A DNA stretch of 5,430 nt from DATCDE01 sp038252405 (GTDB lineage Bacteria; Actinomycetota; Actinomycetes; Prado026). The notes below the pieces were generated by a model. It was not told the DNA's origin. It searched no databases and saw nothing but the letters and a program-made list of their open reading frames with translations. Position numbers and translations under genes: made by a program. Below are positions 1 through 5,430 of this stretch, one piece after another (positions within the stretch are counted from its first letter, which is position 1; every line of letters begins with the position of its first letter). The stretch spans positions 1-5,430 of the forward strand of contig JBBSAJ010000069.1 of assembly GCA_038252405.1 (NCBI GenBank), given 5' to 3'.

Positions 1-1
1 A

Positions 2-346
2 AAGCAGGTGCGGTTGCTGGCCGGGGAGATCTCCGACGAACACGGCCGGCGGGTGCAGATCCGGATCGTCGACCACGGGCCGGGTGTGCCCGCCGATCAG
101 CGGGACATGATGTTCGCCCCGTTCCAGCGCCTGGGCGACGTGCCGAAGGGAGCCGGGGTCGGACTGGGCCTGGCGGTGGCCCGCGGCCTGGCCGATGCGG
201 TCGGAGCCAGGATCGAGGTCGACGACACCCCGGGCGGTGGCCTCACCATGATCGTCACCGTGCCGGTCGCGGACACTGCGCACCGTGAGTCCGTGCTTGC
301 GCCCACCGATCAACCGCATCCGGCCCGGCACACCCCGGCCGGGTGA
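2..346 (+). CDS. kdpD: KdpD sensor histidine kinase, C-terminal fragment (5' end outside window)
   Basis: This is the last 114 residues of a sensor kinase. It shows the catalytic ATP-binding domain in order: the G1 box VDHGPGVP, the F-box region MFAPFQRLGD, and the G2 box GVGLGLAVARGLADAVG, then DTPGGGLTM. The FQRLGD and DTPGGGLTM signatures are characteristic of KdpD rather than of general histidine kinases. KdpD is a membrane sensor that phosphorylates the response regulator KdpE to induce the KdpFABC potassium-uptake ATPase when potassium is low. The reading frame enters from the left edge. The GTG at position 8 is internal, because the N box and dimerisation domain must lie upstream. After the domain there is a non-conserved Pro/His-rich tail of about 25 residues. 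No kdpE follows. The identity of the domain is seen directly; the potassium role is family knowledge. Confidence 0.9.
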   Translation, partial: KQVRLLAGEISDEHGRRVQIRIVDHGPGVPADQRDMMFAPFQRLGDVPKGAGVGLGLAVARGLADAVGARIEVDDTPGGGLTMIVTVPVADTAHRESVLAPTDQPHPARHTPAG

Positions 347-458
347 TGTGTAGGCGCTCGACCTGACGGTTGTCAGCATCCAGACCCGAGAAGGCGGTTC
401 AAGAAACCATGACGGTCGACCCGATTTTGCAGGCTCACCGGCCCGTTGTCATTGCGGT

Positions 459-889
459 CGCCACATCTCCGACGCAGCCGATATCGAGACTGCGGCGCTA
501 CTGCTGGTGGTCGGTGCCGCGGTCACCGAGATAGCCCTCTGGGGGCGCCGGGCGCAGGCCAGGGCCAGCACGAGGCAGGGCTACCTCGACGGCGTCCTGG
601 GCACTGCCGCGACGGTCGCCGCCGGCCGGTCCTCGACCCTTCCGGAGCCGTCACCCGGGCGGGGTCCGTGGTCAGCGTGGCTCGCCGCGGACTGCCCACC
701 GACTCGAGGATCGCCCTGCTGGTCCGCAGCGCCGGCGTCGTCTACGGCCACTTCGTGCTGACCGCCTCGACCCGGGTGGTTCGCGCGACCGCCGAGCAGG
801 TCCGGGTGGCTGTGACTCTCGCCGATCAGGTCGGGGCCGCGCTGGCCGGGTCCGGTGCCGGGCATCCCCGGGCCGGCGAGCAGGCGTGA
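459..889 (+). pseudogene. Decayed DUF4118-like actinobacterial membrane sensor protein
   Basis: Two fragments in different frames read as one protein. The first (about 459-631) gives ADIETAALLLVVGAAVTEIA followed by a basic stretch and GYLDGVLGTAATVAAGRSS. This looks like the end of a last membrane helix and the start of the cytoplasmic part of small DUF4118-type proteins often found in actinobacteria. The second (about 632-889) gives LDPSGAV, GLPTDSRIALLV, a YGHFVLTAS segment and VTLADQVGAALAG, the typical C-terminal end of such a GAF-like domain. About 30-35 residues expected between them are missing and the frame changes at about 631. The upstream membrane helices and a start codon are also absent. 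DUF4118 is also the membrane domain of KdpD, so a place beside kdpD fits. The family assignment rests on recalled family patterns and is moderate. The broken frame is seen directly, though a sequencing or assembly error is possible. Confidence 0.5.
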
Positions 890-985
890 GCCGCCTTCTC
901 TCCTTTTCGGTGCACCGCTGCTATCGGATCGGGCGTCGCGCCGGCCGAATTGCGCGGTCGCGGTTCCGTCGTCGGAGCTTCCATC

Positions 986-1126
986 GTGCGGTCCGGTGTT
1001 GCGTGGATGAAGATCAAGTGGTTCACACCGATGCCCGTCCGGAGGCCCTCGCTCATGACCCGCCTGCGCAGCAGCATGCTCGGCGGCGCCGCGCAGCCCG
1101 GGTGGGCATCTCGTGCGGTGCCTTGA
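986..1126 (+). CDS. Candidate small ORF, basic 46-residue peptide, possible leader of the caspase-like gene
   Basis: A GTG at 986 opens a 46-residue reading frame, with a GGAG at 974-977 placed 8 bases upstream. An internal ATG at 1007 would give 39 residues beginning MKIKWFTPMP. From 1007 to the stop, 34 of 39 codons end in G or C. The competing frame, which continues into the caspase-like gene, has only about 25 of 39, so this frame is the better coding candidate here. The peptide is basic (seven Arg and two Lys), has no membrane segment and matches no family I recognise. Its TGA ends 11 bases before the ATG of the caspase-like gene. That gene has no clear ribosome binding site of its own, so translational coupling is plausible. 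It could equally be chance or a remnant of a decayed gene. Confidence 0.3.
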   Translation: MRSGVAWMKIKWFTPMPVRRPSLMTRLRSSMLGGAAQPGWASRAVP

Positions 1127-1137
1127 GCTTCGACGCC

Positions 1138-3009
1138 ATGAGAACAGCCGCTCTGGTGATGGGCTGCCAGGATTACCCGCACCTACCGGACGCGGCCGCG
1201 GACGGAGCGGTCGCGAACGCGGTCGCAATGCGCGAGTGGCTGCTGGCGGCAGGCGGCGTCGACCACCGCAACCTGCGGCTGCTGCTCAGTCCTGCTGCCG
1301 GCGATCCACCGGGCGACCGGTCGTGGATCGACGGTCCGGCCGACCTCGAGTGCTTCACCCTCCGCCTACGGGGATTGCTGACCGGCCTCTCGGGCGACCG
1401 GCTCTACGTCTACGTTTCCGCGCAGGGCTGTCTCAGTGACCCGGTGAGGCCGTTTTTGGCCCAGCCGCTGATCCTGTTCAGCGACTTCGACCCGGCCGTG
1501 GGTGCGACCGGCAGCCTCGCCGTCGAGGAGCTGATGGCTCACCTCGCTCACGCCGACTTCCGCGAGGTGATCACCCTGCTGGACTGCGGGCCCGGGCTAC
1601 CCGTCGGTCACCGGATCGTGCCCGCCGGACTCGGTGCGGGCTGGCGCGGCCGCCGCAGGACAGGTTCGGCCATGCAGTTCCGGATCCATTCGCTGGGCGA
1701 TATCGCTCCTGCCGTACTTGATTTCGGCGCCGCGCGGGGTCCGGGAGCGCTCACAGCGGCCTTCCTGTCGGCTGTTGTGCCACCTGTAGCGAGCCGTGCT
1801 CCGGCCTTGGCCGCAGGCGCCGCCGGATCAGCCATTGCTCCGGCCGAAGCCGGCACTGCGAACGCTGACCATGTGCTCCGCGGCCGGCAGGACGGAACCG
1901 GGCGTCAGGTGCGCTGGTCTTTCCTCGAGCGTTCTGTGGTGTCCGCGATGCCGTTCCCGCCGACCATCAGCGGGCCCAATCCCAGCCTGCAGGTGATGCC
2001 CCTGACGCCCACGCCTCCGGCCGGGGGTGCGTCCGGTGCGACGCCGACGGGGTCCGTCGAGGTGGACGGGAATGGTTCTGCGGCAGGCGAAATCGAGCTG
2101 CGGTGCGCGGATCTGAACGCCATGCTGATCATCGAGGACGGATCGGGGGCGCGGCGTGCGGTCGGTGTCGGCTCCATCTCCGGTCACCTGCCGGCCGGGT
2201 CCTACACGGCCCTGATCGCCGATCCGTGTGGGACCGACCCGCGGGCGCCGCTGACCGTCACATCCTCGTCAACGTCCAGGGTGGCGCTCGCTCCTCGGCC
2301 ACGGCCGGACGGTTTCCGGATCTCCGGGGAGCCCGCCCTGCTGTGGTCGTCAACGGCGGCACAGCTGGCCATGGCGACGTCCACGCTGTGGGCCTACGGG
2401 CACCGGTCGTACCTGCTGGTCGGCGCGGCGTCGCCGCTGCCGGGCGCCGCGGACCTGCTCGAGGGTTTCCCGGATCGCTTCGCCGCCAGTGGTGCGCTGA
2501 CCGCGGGAGGGTCCGGATGGTGGGTTGCCCTGCCGGTCAGCGGACCATGGCACAGCGTCCTGGTCGCCGGTCATCGCCTGACGGTGCCCGCGGCGCCGGA
2601 TTCGGTGTCGGCTGTGGCAATGTCGGCGTCCGCGGTCAGCGTTGCGCTGTTCGACACGACGCACCCCGAACCTGCGGAGATCGCGGCTCAGGACAGGGTT
2701 CAGGAGTATCTGGCGCTCGGCCGGCTCGGCGCCGCCGACCTGACATCACGGTCGGCGGTGCAGGCGGGTCAGCGGTGGCCGTGGGGTGCCAGCGCGGCGA
2801 TCCGGCGGTTGATCGACAGGACCCGGGCGTCCCGGGCCGAGGAGATCGCGCTCTTCGAGCACCCCGCCGAGGCCCCCGCCAGCAACCCGCCGCACGGCAA
2901 CCCGCCGCACGAGTTCCGGGCCGATGTCCCGCCGCCGCTGCGCCGGCTGCTGGTCGGTCGCGGCCCATGGGCGGTGTGGCTCGATTGGCCGGCCGTCGAC
3001 ACCGGATGA
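1138..3009 (+). CDS. Caspase-like (peptidase C14 fold) protein with substituted catalytic dyad, plus beta-rich and unknown C-terminal regions
   Basis: This 623-residue protein begins like a caspase p20 unit: RTAALVMGCQDYP, then DGAVANAVAMREWLLAAGGV and NLRLLLSP (residues 2-52). Residues 87-97 (DRLYVYVSAQG) occupy the place of the canonical SGHG strand, with Gln96 where the catalytic His belongs. Residues 143-154 (EVITLLDCGPGL) occupy the DxCxSG place, with Gly151 where the catalytic Cys belongs. GPGALTAAFLSAVV (201-214) resembles the closing GxFTxALL helix. An Ala/Pro linker follows (about 215-305). Residues about 306-385 are beta-rich, with LPAGSYTALIADP recalling PEGA-type domains. Residues 390-623 are unrecognised and include a helical stretch (515-570) and an NPPH tandem repeat. 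There is no signal peptide or membrane helix, so a cytoplasmic location is likely. The ATG at 1138 was chosen because the caspase fold begins there. The same frame is open back to 886, but that part is Arg-rich with poor codon bias. GTG 1102 is an alternative start. There is no good Shine-Dalgarno. The protein is probably not a protease and may be a scaffold or sensor. Confidence 0.72.
   Translation: MRTAALVMGCQDYPHLPDAAADGAVANAVAMREWLLAAGGVDHRNLRLLLSPAAGDPPGDRSWIDGPADLECFTLRLRGLLTGLSGDRLYVYVSAQGCLSDPVRPFLAQPLILFSDFDPAVGATGSLAVEELMAHLAHADFREVITLLDCGPGLPVGHRIVPAGLGAGWRGRRRTGSAMQFRIHSLGDIAPAVLDFGAARGPGALTAAFLSAVVPPVASRAPALAAGAAGSAIAPAEAGTANADHVLRGRQDGTGRQVRWSFLERSVVSAMPFPPTISGPNPSLQVMPLTPTPPAGGASGATPTGSVEVDGNGSAAGEIELRCADLNAMLIIEDGSGARRAVGVGSISGHLPAGSYTALIADPCGTDPRAPLTVTSSSTSRVALAPRPRPDGFRISGEPALLWSSTAAQLAMATSTLWAYGHRSYLLVGAASPLPGAADLLEGFPDRFAASGALTAGGSGWWVALPVSGPWHSVLVAGHRLTVPAAPDSVSAVAMSASAVSVALFDTTHPEPAEIAAQDRVQEYLALGRLGAADLTSRSAVQAGQRWPWGASAAIRRLIDRTRASRAEEIALFEHPAEAPASNPPHGNPPHEFRADVPPPLRRLLVGRGPWAVWLDWPAVDTG
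2881..2910 (+). repeat. Two-copy 15-bp tandem repeat inside the caspase-like gene
   Basis: The units at 2881-2895 and 2896-2910 share 14 of 15 bases (core GCAACCCGCCGCAC). They encode SNPPH followed by GNPPH at residues 582-591. The repeat keeps the frame and lies in a Pro-rich, probably disordered linker, so it looks like a recent slip duplication with little structural effect. Confidence 0.85.
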
Positions 3010-3080
3010 CCTACCTGGGCCGAGCCTGATCAGAATGGTCGGCTGGGGCGGGGCGGCGGTCAATGGGCGCCGGGCGGCGG

Positions 3081-3837
3081 TCAGACGGGGCCCGTCGGTG
3101 CGGAAAGGGTGGGCCTGGTCGGGTCCTTCGGCGGCGGGCCGGATTCGACGGTGATCATTGCGAGGAGCATCAGGCCACCGCCGACCGCCATCCGCCAGGT
3201 CAGCGACTCGTGCAGGAACACGATCGAGAACAGTGCCGCCCAGGCGGGTTCGGTGGCCATCGTGACGGCCGCCCGGGACGGCGCAAGATGCGCCTGCGCC
3301 CACGACTGGACGACCATCGCCACCGCGCCGGAAACCACCGCCATGTACAGGATCGCCAACCAGTCGAACCCCGTCGTGGGCAGCACGATGCTGCCGTCGT
3401 CGATGACCGCCGCGATGACGCCGACCACGGCCGTCACCGCCAGTTGCACGGTCGCCAGGCCCAGGGCTTCCCGGGCGTCGGACCAGGCGCTGAGCCCGAC
3501 GATGTGGATGGCGTAGATCAGGGCGGACGTCACCGTGACCGCTTCGCCGAAGCCGATGGAGAGCCCGTTCAGGCCCAGGATCGCGAGCCCGACGGCGGCG
3601 ATTCCGGCGCCCACCCAGACCCGCCCACCGATCCGCACGCGCAGCAGCACTGCGGCGCAGAGCGGCGTCAGCACGACGTACATGCCGGTGATGAAGCCGG
3701 AAATACTCGCCGGCGTGTATTGCAGCCCCACGGTTTGCAGCAATTGGGCCGCTCGAACCCCACGCTGCCGCAACGGCCAGCAGACCGAACAACGCCCAGC
3801 CGGTGGTCCGGGTGGACGCGCGGATCGGGGAGGGCAC
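3081..3837 (-). pseudogene. EamA/DMT-family transporter broken by an N-terminal internal deletion and frame change
   Basis: Reading leftwards from a GTG at 3837, the first 29 residues end in TGWALFGLLAVAAAWGSS, the classic first helix of a drug/metabolite transporter. At about 3750 the frame shifts and continues as AQLLQTVGLQYTPASISGF, then TGMYVVLTPL, several hydrophobic helices, TEPAWAALFSIVFLHESLTW and GGGLMLLAMITVE, ending at TGA 3081. This is the second part of the first EamA repeat and a complete second repeat (222 residues). EamA exporters normally have ten helices and about 280-300 residues. Here roughly 60 residues between WGSS and AQLLQ (helices 2 and 3) are missing and the two parts are in different frames. 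Members export metabolites or amino-acid derivatives, but the substrate cannot be told. Neither a longer minus-strand frame starting at 4031 nor one starting at 3921 gives an intact protein. The frame break is seen directly. An assembly error remains possible. Confidence 0.82.
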
Positions 3838-3854
3838 GACGAACCATCGTGCCC
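3832..3854. promoter_or_regulatory. Perfect inverted repeat over the transporter pseudogene start
   Basis: GGGCACGA (3832-3839) and its exact complement TCGTGCCC (3847-3854) flank a 7-base spacer. In minus-strand RNA one arm contains the GTG start of the transporter remnant, so a hairpin could hide the start. As DNA it could be an operator in the region between the two divergent genes. No known regulator site is recognised. Confidence 0.35.
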
Positions 3855-3913
3855 GATGACGAGCCACCCGACGAACCGTGACGACCGCCCCCATCCCGAG
3901 ATGGCCGGTCCGT

Positions 3914-3943
3914 GCAACCATCCATCCGGCAGCGCCCGTCTAC
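3914..3943 (+). promoter_or_regulatory. Candidate ECF-type promoter for the sigma factor operon
   Basis: GCAACC at 3914-3919 and CGTCTA at 3937-3942 are separated by 17 bases. They resemble the AAC-containing -35 and CGTC-containing -10 elements used by many actinobacterial ECF sigma factors. Transcription would start roughly at 3948-3950, just before the GGAGG at 3955-3959, which supports the GTG at 3964 over the upstream in-frame ATG at 3901. If real, it would suggest autoregulation. Such short motifs can occur by chance in high-GC DNA. Confidence 0.3.
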
Positions 3944-3963
3944 CCCATACGGCTGGAGGCCCG

Positions 3964-4485
3964 GTGAGTCCGGAGGAGGAGGCAGAGTTTGCTGCGTACG
4001 TCACCGCGCGTCGCGATCGGGTACGGCGCACGGCCTATCTGTTGTGCGGCGACTGGCACCGGTCTGACGACCTCACCCAGACGGCGTTCGTGAAGTTGTA
4101 CGGCGCCTGGGACCAGGTCCGGGACCGTGCGGCGCTGGATGCGTTCGTTCGCAGGTGCCTGGTCCGGGCGACCATCGACGAATCACGGCGTCCATGGCGG
4201 CGGGAACGAGCGGTGGCGGAACTTCCGCAGGCTCCCGGCGACGGGGGTCTGACGGCGGATCTGGCCTCCGGCGTCGTCGATCGTCAGCTGATGCGTCAGG
4301 CGCTCGACGGGGTACCGCCGGGTCAACGGGCCGTGCTGGTGCTGCGGTACTACGAGGGAATGGACGTGGCCGCCGCGGCGGCCGCGCTGGAGTGTTCGGA
4401 GGGCAACGTGAAGTCGCAGACCGCCCGCGGTCTCGCCGCGTTGAAGGCCGTGCTCGCAGAGCTCGGCGCCCGGGGTGGTGAGTAG
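3964..4485 (+). CDS. SigE-family ECF RNA polymerase sigma factor
   Basis: This 173-residue protein has the two-domain ECF layout. Region 2 spans about residues 12-80, with RTAYLLCGDWHRSDDLTQTA (core-binding and -10 recognition) and a basic SRRPWRRER end. A short linker follows (81-109). Region 4 spans about 110-163, with LDGVPPGQRAVLVLRYYEGM and the helix-turn-helix around ALECSEGNVKSQTARGL. The GDWHRSDDLTQT and RYYEGM patterns are typical of the actinobacterial SigE subfamily, whose members are about 170 residues, so it looks complete. The GTG at 3964 has GGAGG at 3955-3959, only four bases away, and begins with SPEEEAEFAAYV as relatives do. An in-frame ATG at 3901 would add a non-conserved tail. 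It directs RNA polymerase to a specific regulon in response to a signal probably relayed by the membrane protein that starts two bases downstream. The target genes cannot be told. Confidence 0.93.
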   Translation: MSPEEEAEFAAYVTARRDRVRRTAYLLCGDWHRSDDLTQTAFVKLYGAWDQVRDRAALDAFVRRCLVRATIDESRRPWRRERAVAELPQAPGDGGLTADLASGVVDRQLMRQALDGVPPGQRAVLVLRYYEGMDVAAAAAALECSEGNVKSQTARGLAALKAVLAELGARGGE

Positions 4486-4487
4486 CA

Positions 4488-5366
4488 ATGCCGATCGATG
4501 ACGACCGTGACGGTCGGGACCTGCGGCCGGATGAGGATGAGCCGGCAGGTCCCGGCTCCGGCCCCCAGCAACTCGGTACCGACACGGTCTCCCGGTTGCT
4601 GAAGGCGCTGGCCGACGACCCGCAGGCCCCACCCAGTGCCGTCACGGCCGACTCCGTCCTGGCGGCCGCGCGGGCTGAGCGGACCCGGCGGGGCGGACTG
4701 ACCGCGGTACCCGGACACGGTCGTCCTGCTGGCGGCCGGCGCCGCACCGGCCTCGTCGCGCTGGTGGCCGCTGCGGCCGTCGCCGGCATCGCAGCCATCG
4801 TGATCCCACTGAGCTCGAGCAACACCGGTTCGACCACCACCGCGGCGAACAGCGCCCGCGAGCTCGCCGCGGCGGCCGGTCCTTCCGACGTCGCTGAGGC
4901 GGCGGGCCCCGCTGACAGGGCTGGATCGGCCGGCACTGCCGCCGGGCAGGCTTGCTGGCCCGCCTTGGCCGCACCGGCGGCCGAGGCCCTGTCGGCCGCA
5001 CTTCCGCCCGGCGCCTTCGGAGGGCCCCTTCCGCTCGACGGCGGCTGCGAACCGAACCCGGTGGCCGGGGCGGTGCTGCCTGGGTCGGTTCCAGGCACAG
5101 AGCTGGTGGTGCGGGTCGTCGGCGCAGAGCCGGGGGCGTGCGCACGCAGCGCCGGCGAAGCAGGCCCCCGGTGCGTGGCGTCGGGCGTCGACCGGTTCGT
5201 CGTTACCGACCCTTCCGGCGCGACGACGGTGATCGTCTACGGCAACGGCAACGAGGTCGCGATCGGCGGCCTGCGGTCCGTGGACGCGGTGCCGTCAATG
5301 CCGACCGGGCTGTCCGCCGATCAACTCGACGCCGCCGCCCGGGCCCTGCTCGCGGCGCTGGAATGA
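4488..5366 (+). CDS. Single-pass membrane protein, probable regulator (anti-sigma-like) of the adjacent sigma factor
   Basis: The 292-residue protein starts at an ATG two bases after the sigma factor stop, so the two are almost certainly co-transcribed and coupled. Residues 1-86 are charged and cytoplasmic, including TVSRLLKALADDP and a basic RRR just before the membrane. Residues 88-107 (GLVALVAAAAVAGIAAIVIP) form one hydrophobic helix. Residues 108-292 would be outside: an Ala/Gly/Ser/Thr-rich linker (to about 150), then a domain with four cysteines (156, 187, 218, 229) and a beta-like stretch DRFVVTDPSGATTVIVYG. The order sigma gene then one-pass membrane protein is the usual sigma/anti-sigma arrangement. 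However, the zinc-binding HxxxCxxC anti-sigma motif is absent, so the role is inferred from context and topology. It might instead be a sensor protein without direct sigma binding. Confidence 0.65.
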   Translation: MPIDDDRDGRDLRPDEDEPAGPGSGPQQLGTDTVSRLLKALADDPQAPPSAVTADSVLAAARAERTRRGGLTAVPGHGRPAGGRRRTGLVALVAAAAVAGIAAIVIPLSSSNTGSTTTAANSARELAAAAGPSDVAEAAGPADRAGSAGTAAGQACWPALAAPAAEALSAALPPGAFGGPLPLDGGCEPNPVAGAVLPGSVPGTELVVRVVGAEPGACARSAGEAGPRCVASGVDRFVVTDPSGATTVIVYGNGNEVAIGGLRSVDAVPSMPTGLSADQLDAAARALLAALE

Positions 5367-5430
5367 CCACCGGACCCAGTCCGGCGCACTCCCCGGCCAC
5401 GACGTTTCGGCCGCGGTCGTCCGCTCGCTG
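5363..5430 (+). CDS. Start of a downstream ORF, truncated by the window edge
   Basis: An ATG at 5363 overlaps the TGA of the preceding gene (ATGA). The frame stays open to the window end for 22 codons, starting MTTGPSPAHSPATTFRPRSS. The 4-base overlap is a common sign of translational coupling in actinobacterial operons, suggesting a third gene of the sigma factor operon. The visible residues are Pro/Ser/Thr-rich and not recognisable. There is no strong ribosome binding site, and so short an open frame could be chance. Confidence 0.4.
   Translation, partial: MTTGPSPAHSPATTFRPRSSAR

Noticed and set aside
334..355. GC-rich imperfect palindrome at the kdpD stop as a terminator
   Set aside because: The core CCCGGCCGGG has no loop room and no T-tract; such palindromes are common in this base composition.
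409..534. Short ORF from ATG 409 that could have been the start of kdpE
   Set aside because: The translation (MTVDPILQAHRP...) lacks the VDD receiver motif and stops after about 41 codons.
886..1137. N-terminal extension of the caspase-like protein from GTG 886, overlapping the DUF4118-like remnant
   Set aside because: The translated stretch is Arg-rich, unlike any domain, with low third-position GC; the caspase fold begins at the ATG at 1138, and another frame has better coding bias over 1007-1126.
2103..3029. 308-residue plus-strand frame within the caspase-like gene
   Set aside because: Arg/Gly/Ala-rich shadow of the real frame, with no domain and no start signal.
3010..3080. Transcription terminator between the converging caspase-like gene and transporter
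   Set aside because: No strong hairpin followed by a T-run; the only small stem (GACGG-GGC-CCGTC at 3084-3096) lies within the transporter 3' end and lacks a T-tract.
3063..3881. 272-residue plus-strand frame opposite the transporter
   Set aside because: Low-complexity His/Asp/Arg-rich translation, a shadow of the transporter's antisense.
2746..3921. 391-residue minus-strand frame
   Set aside because: Only its first part (first helix of the transporter) is meaningful; the rest is an Arg/Gly-rich shadow of the transporter's true frame and of the end of the caspase-like gene.
3535..3963. Upstream extension of the sigma factor frame
   Set aside because: It runs antisense to the transporter; the sigma factor's conserved N-terminus starts at GTG 3964 next to GGAGG.
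4073..5098. 341-residue minus-strand frame opposite the sigma factor and its partner
   Set aside because: Pro/Ala/Arg-rich composition without domains; it mirrors two well supported plus-strand genes.

Overview
The window is high-GC DNA whose real genes strongly prefer G or C at the third codon position. Families such as the SigE-type ECF sigma factor with a one-pass membrane partner, KdpD, and a small DUF4118-like protein point to an actinomycete (Actinomycetota). The genus cannot be fixed from the sequence alone.

Layout, left to right. (1) Positions 1-346 hold the 3' end of kdpD, the potassium-sensing histidine kinase, with its ATP-binding boxes intact. (2) Positions 459-889 hold a decayed gene resembling actinobacterial DUF4118 membrane sensor proteins. 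It lacks its membrane N-terminus and has an internal deletion with a frame change. No kdpE follows kdpD here. (3) Positions 890-1137 hold no recognisable gene, but a 46-codon small ORF (986-1126) has codon bias and a ribosome binding site, and it ends 11 bases before the next gene. (4) Positions 1138-3009 encode a 623-residue protein with an N-terminal caspase-like (peptidase C14) fold. Both catalytic positions look substituted (His to Gln, Cys to Gly). A beta-rich, PEGA-like segment and an unrecognised C-terminal region follow. (5) On the minus strand, 3837-3081 is an EamA/DMT-family transporter broken by a deletion that removes roughly 60 residues near the N-terminus. (6) Diverging from it, 3964-4485 encodes a SigE-family ECF sigma factor. 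It is followed after two bases by a membrane protein (4488-5366) that is probably its regulator, and then by the ATGA-overlapping start of another ORF that runs off the window.

The likely functional units are a kdp potassium system (mostly outside the window), a stand-alone pseudo-caspase gene that may be translationally coupled to a small ORF, and a sigma/anti-sigma operon that continues to the right. The most unusual item is the caspase-like protein without a catalytic dyad. The next most unusual is that two of the better recognised genes are damaged in the same way, by a short internal deletion with a frame change. That could be genuine local gene decay or an assembly fault.
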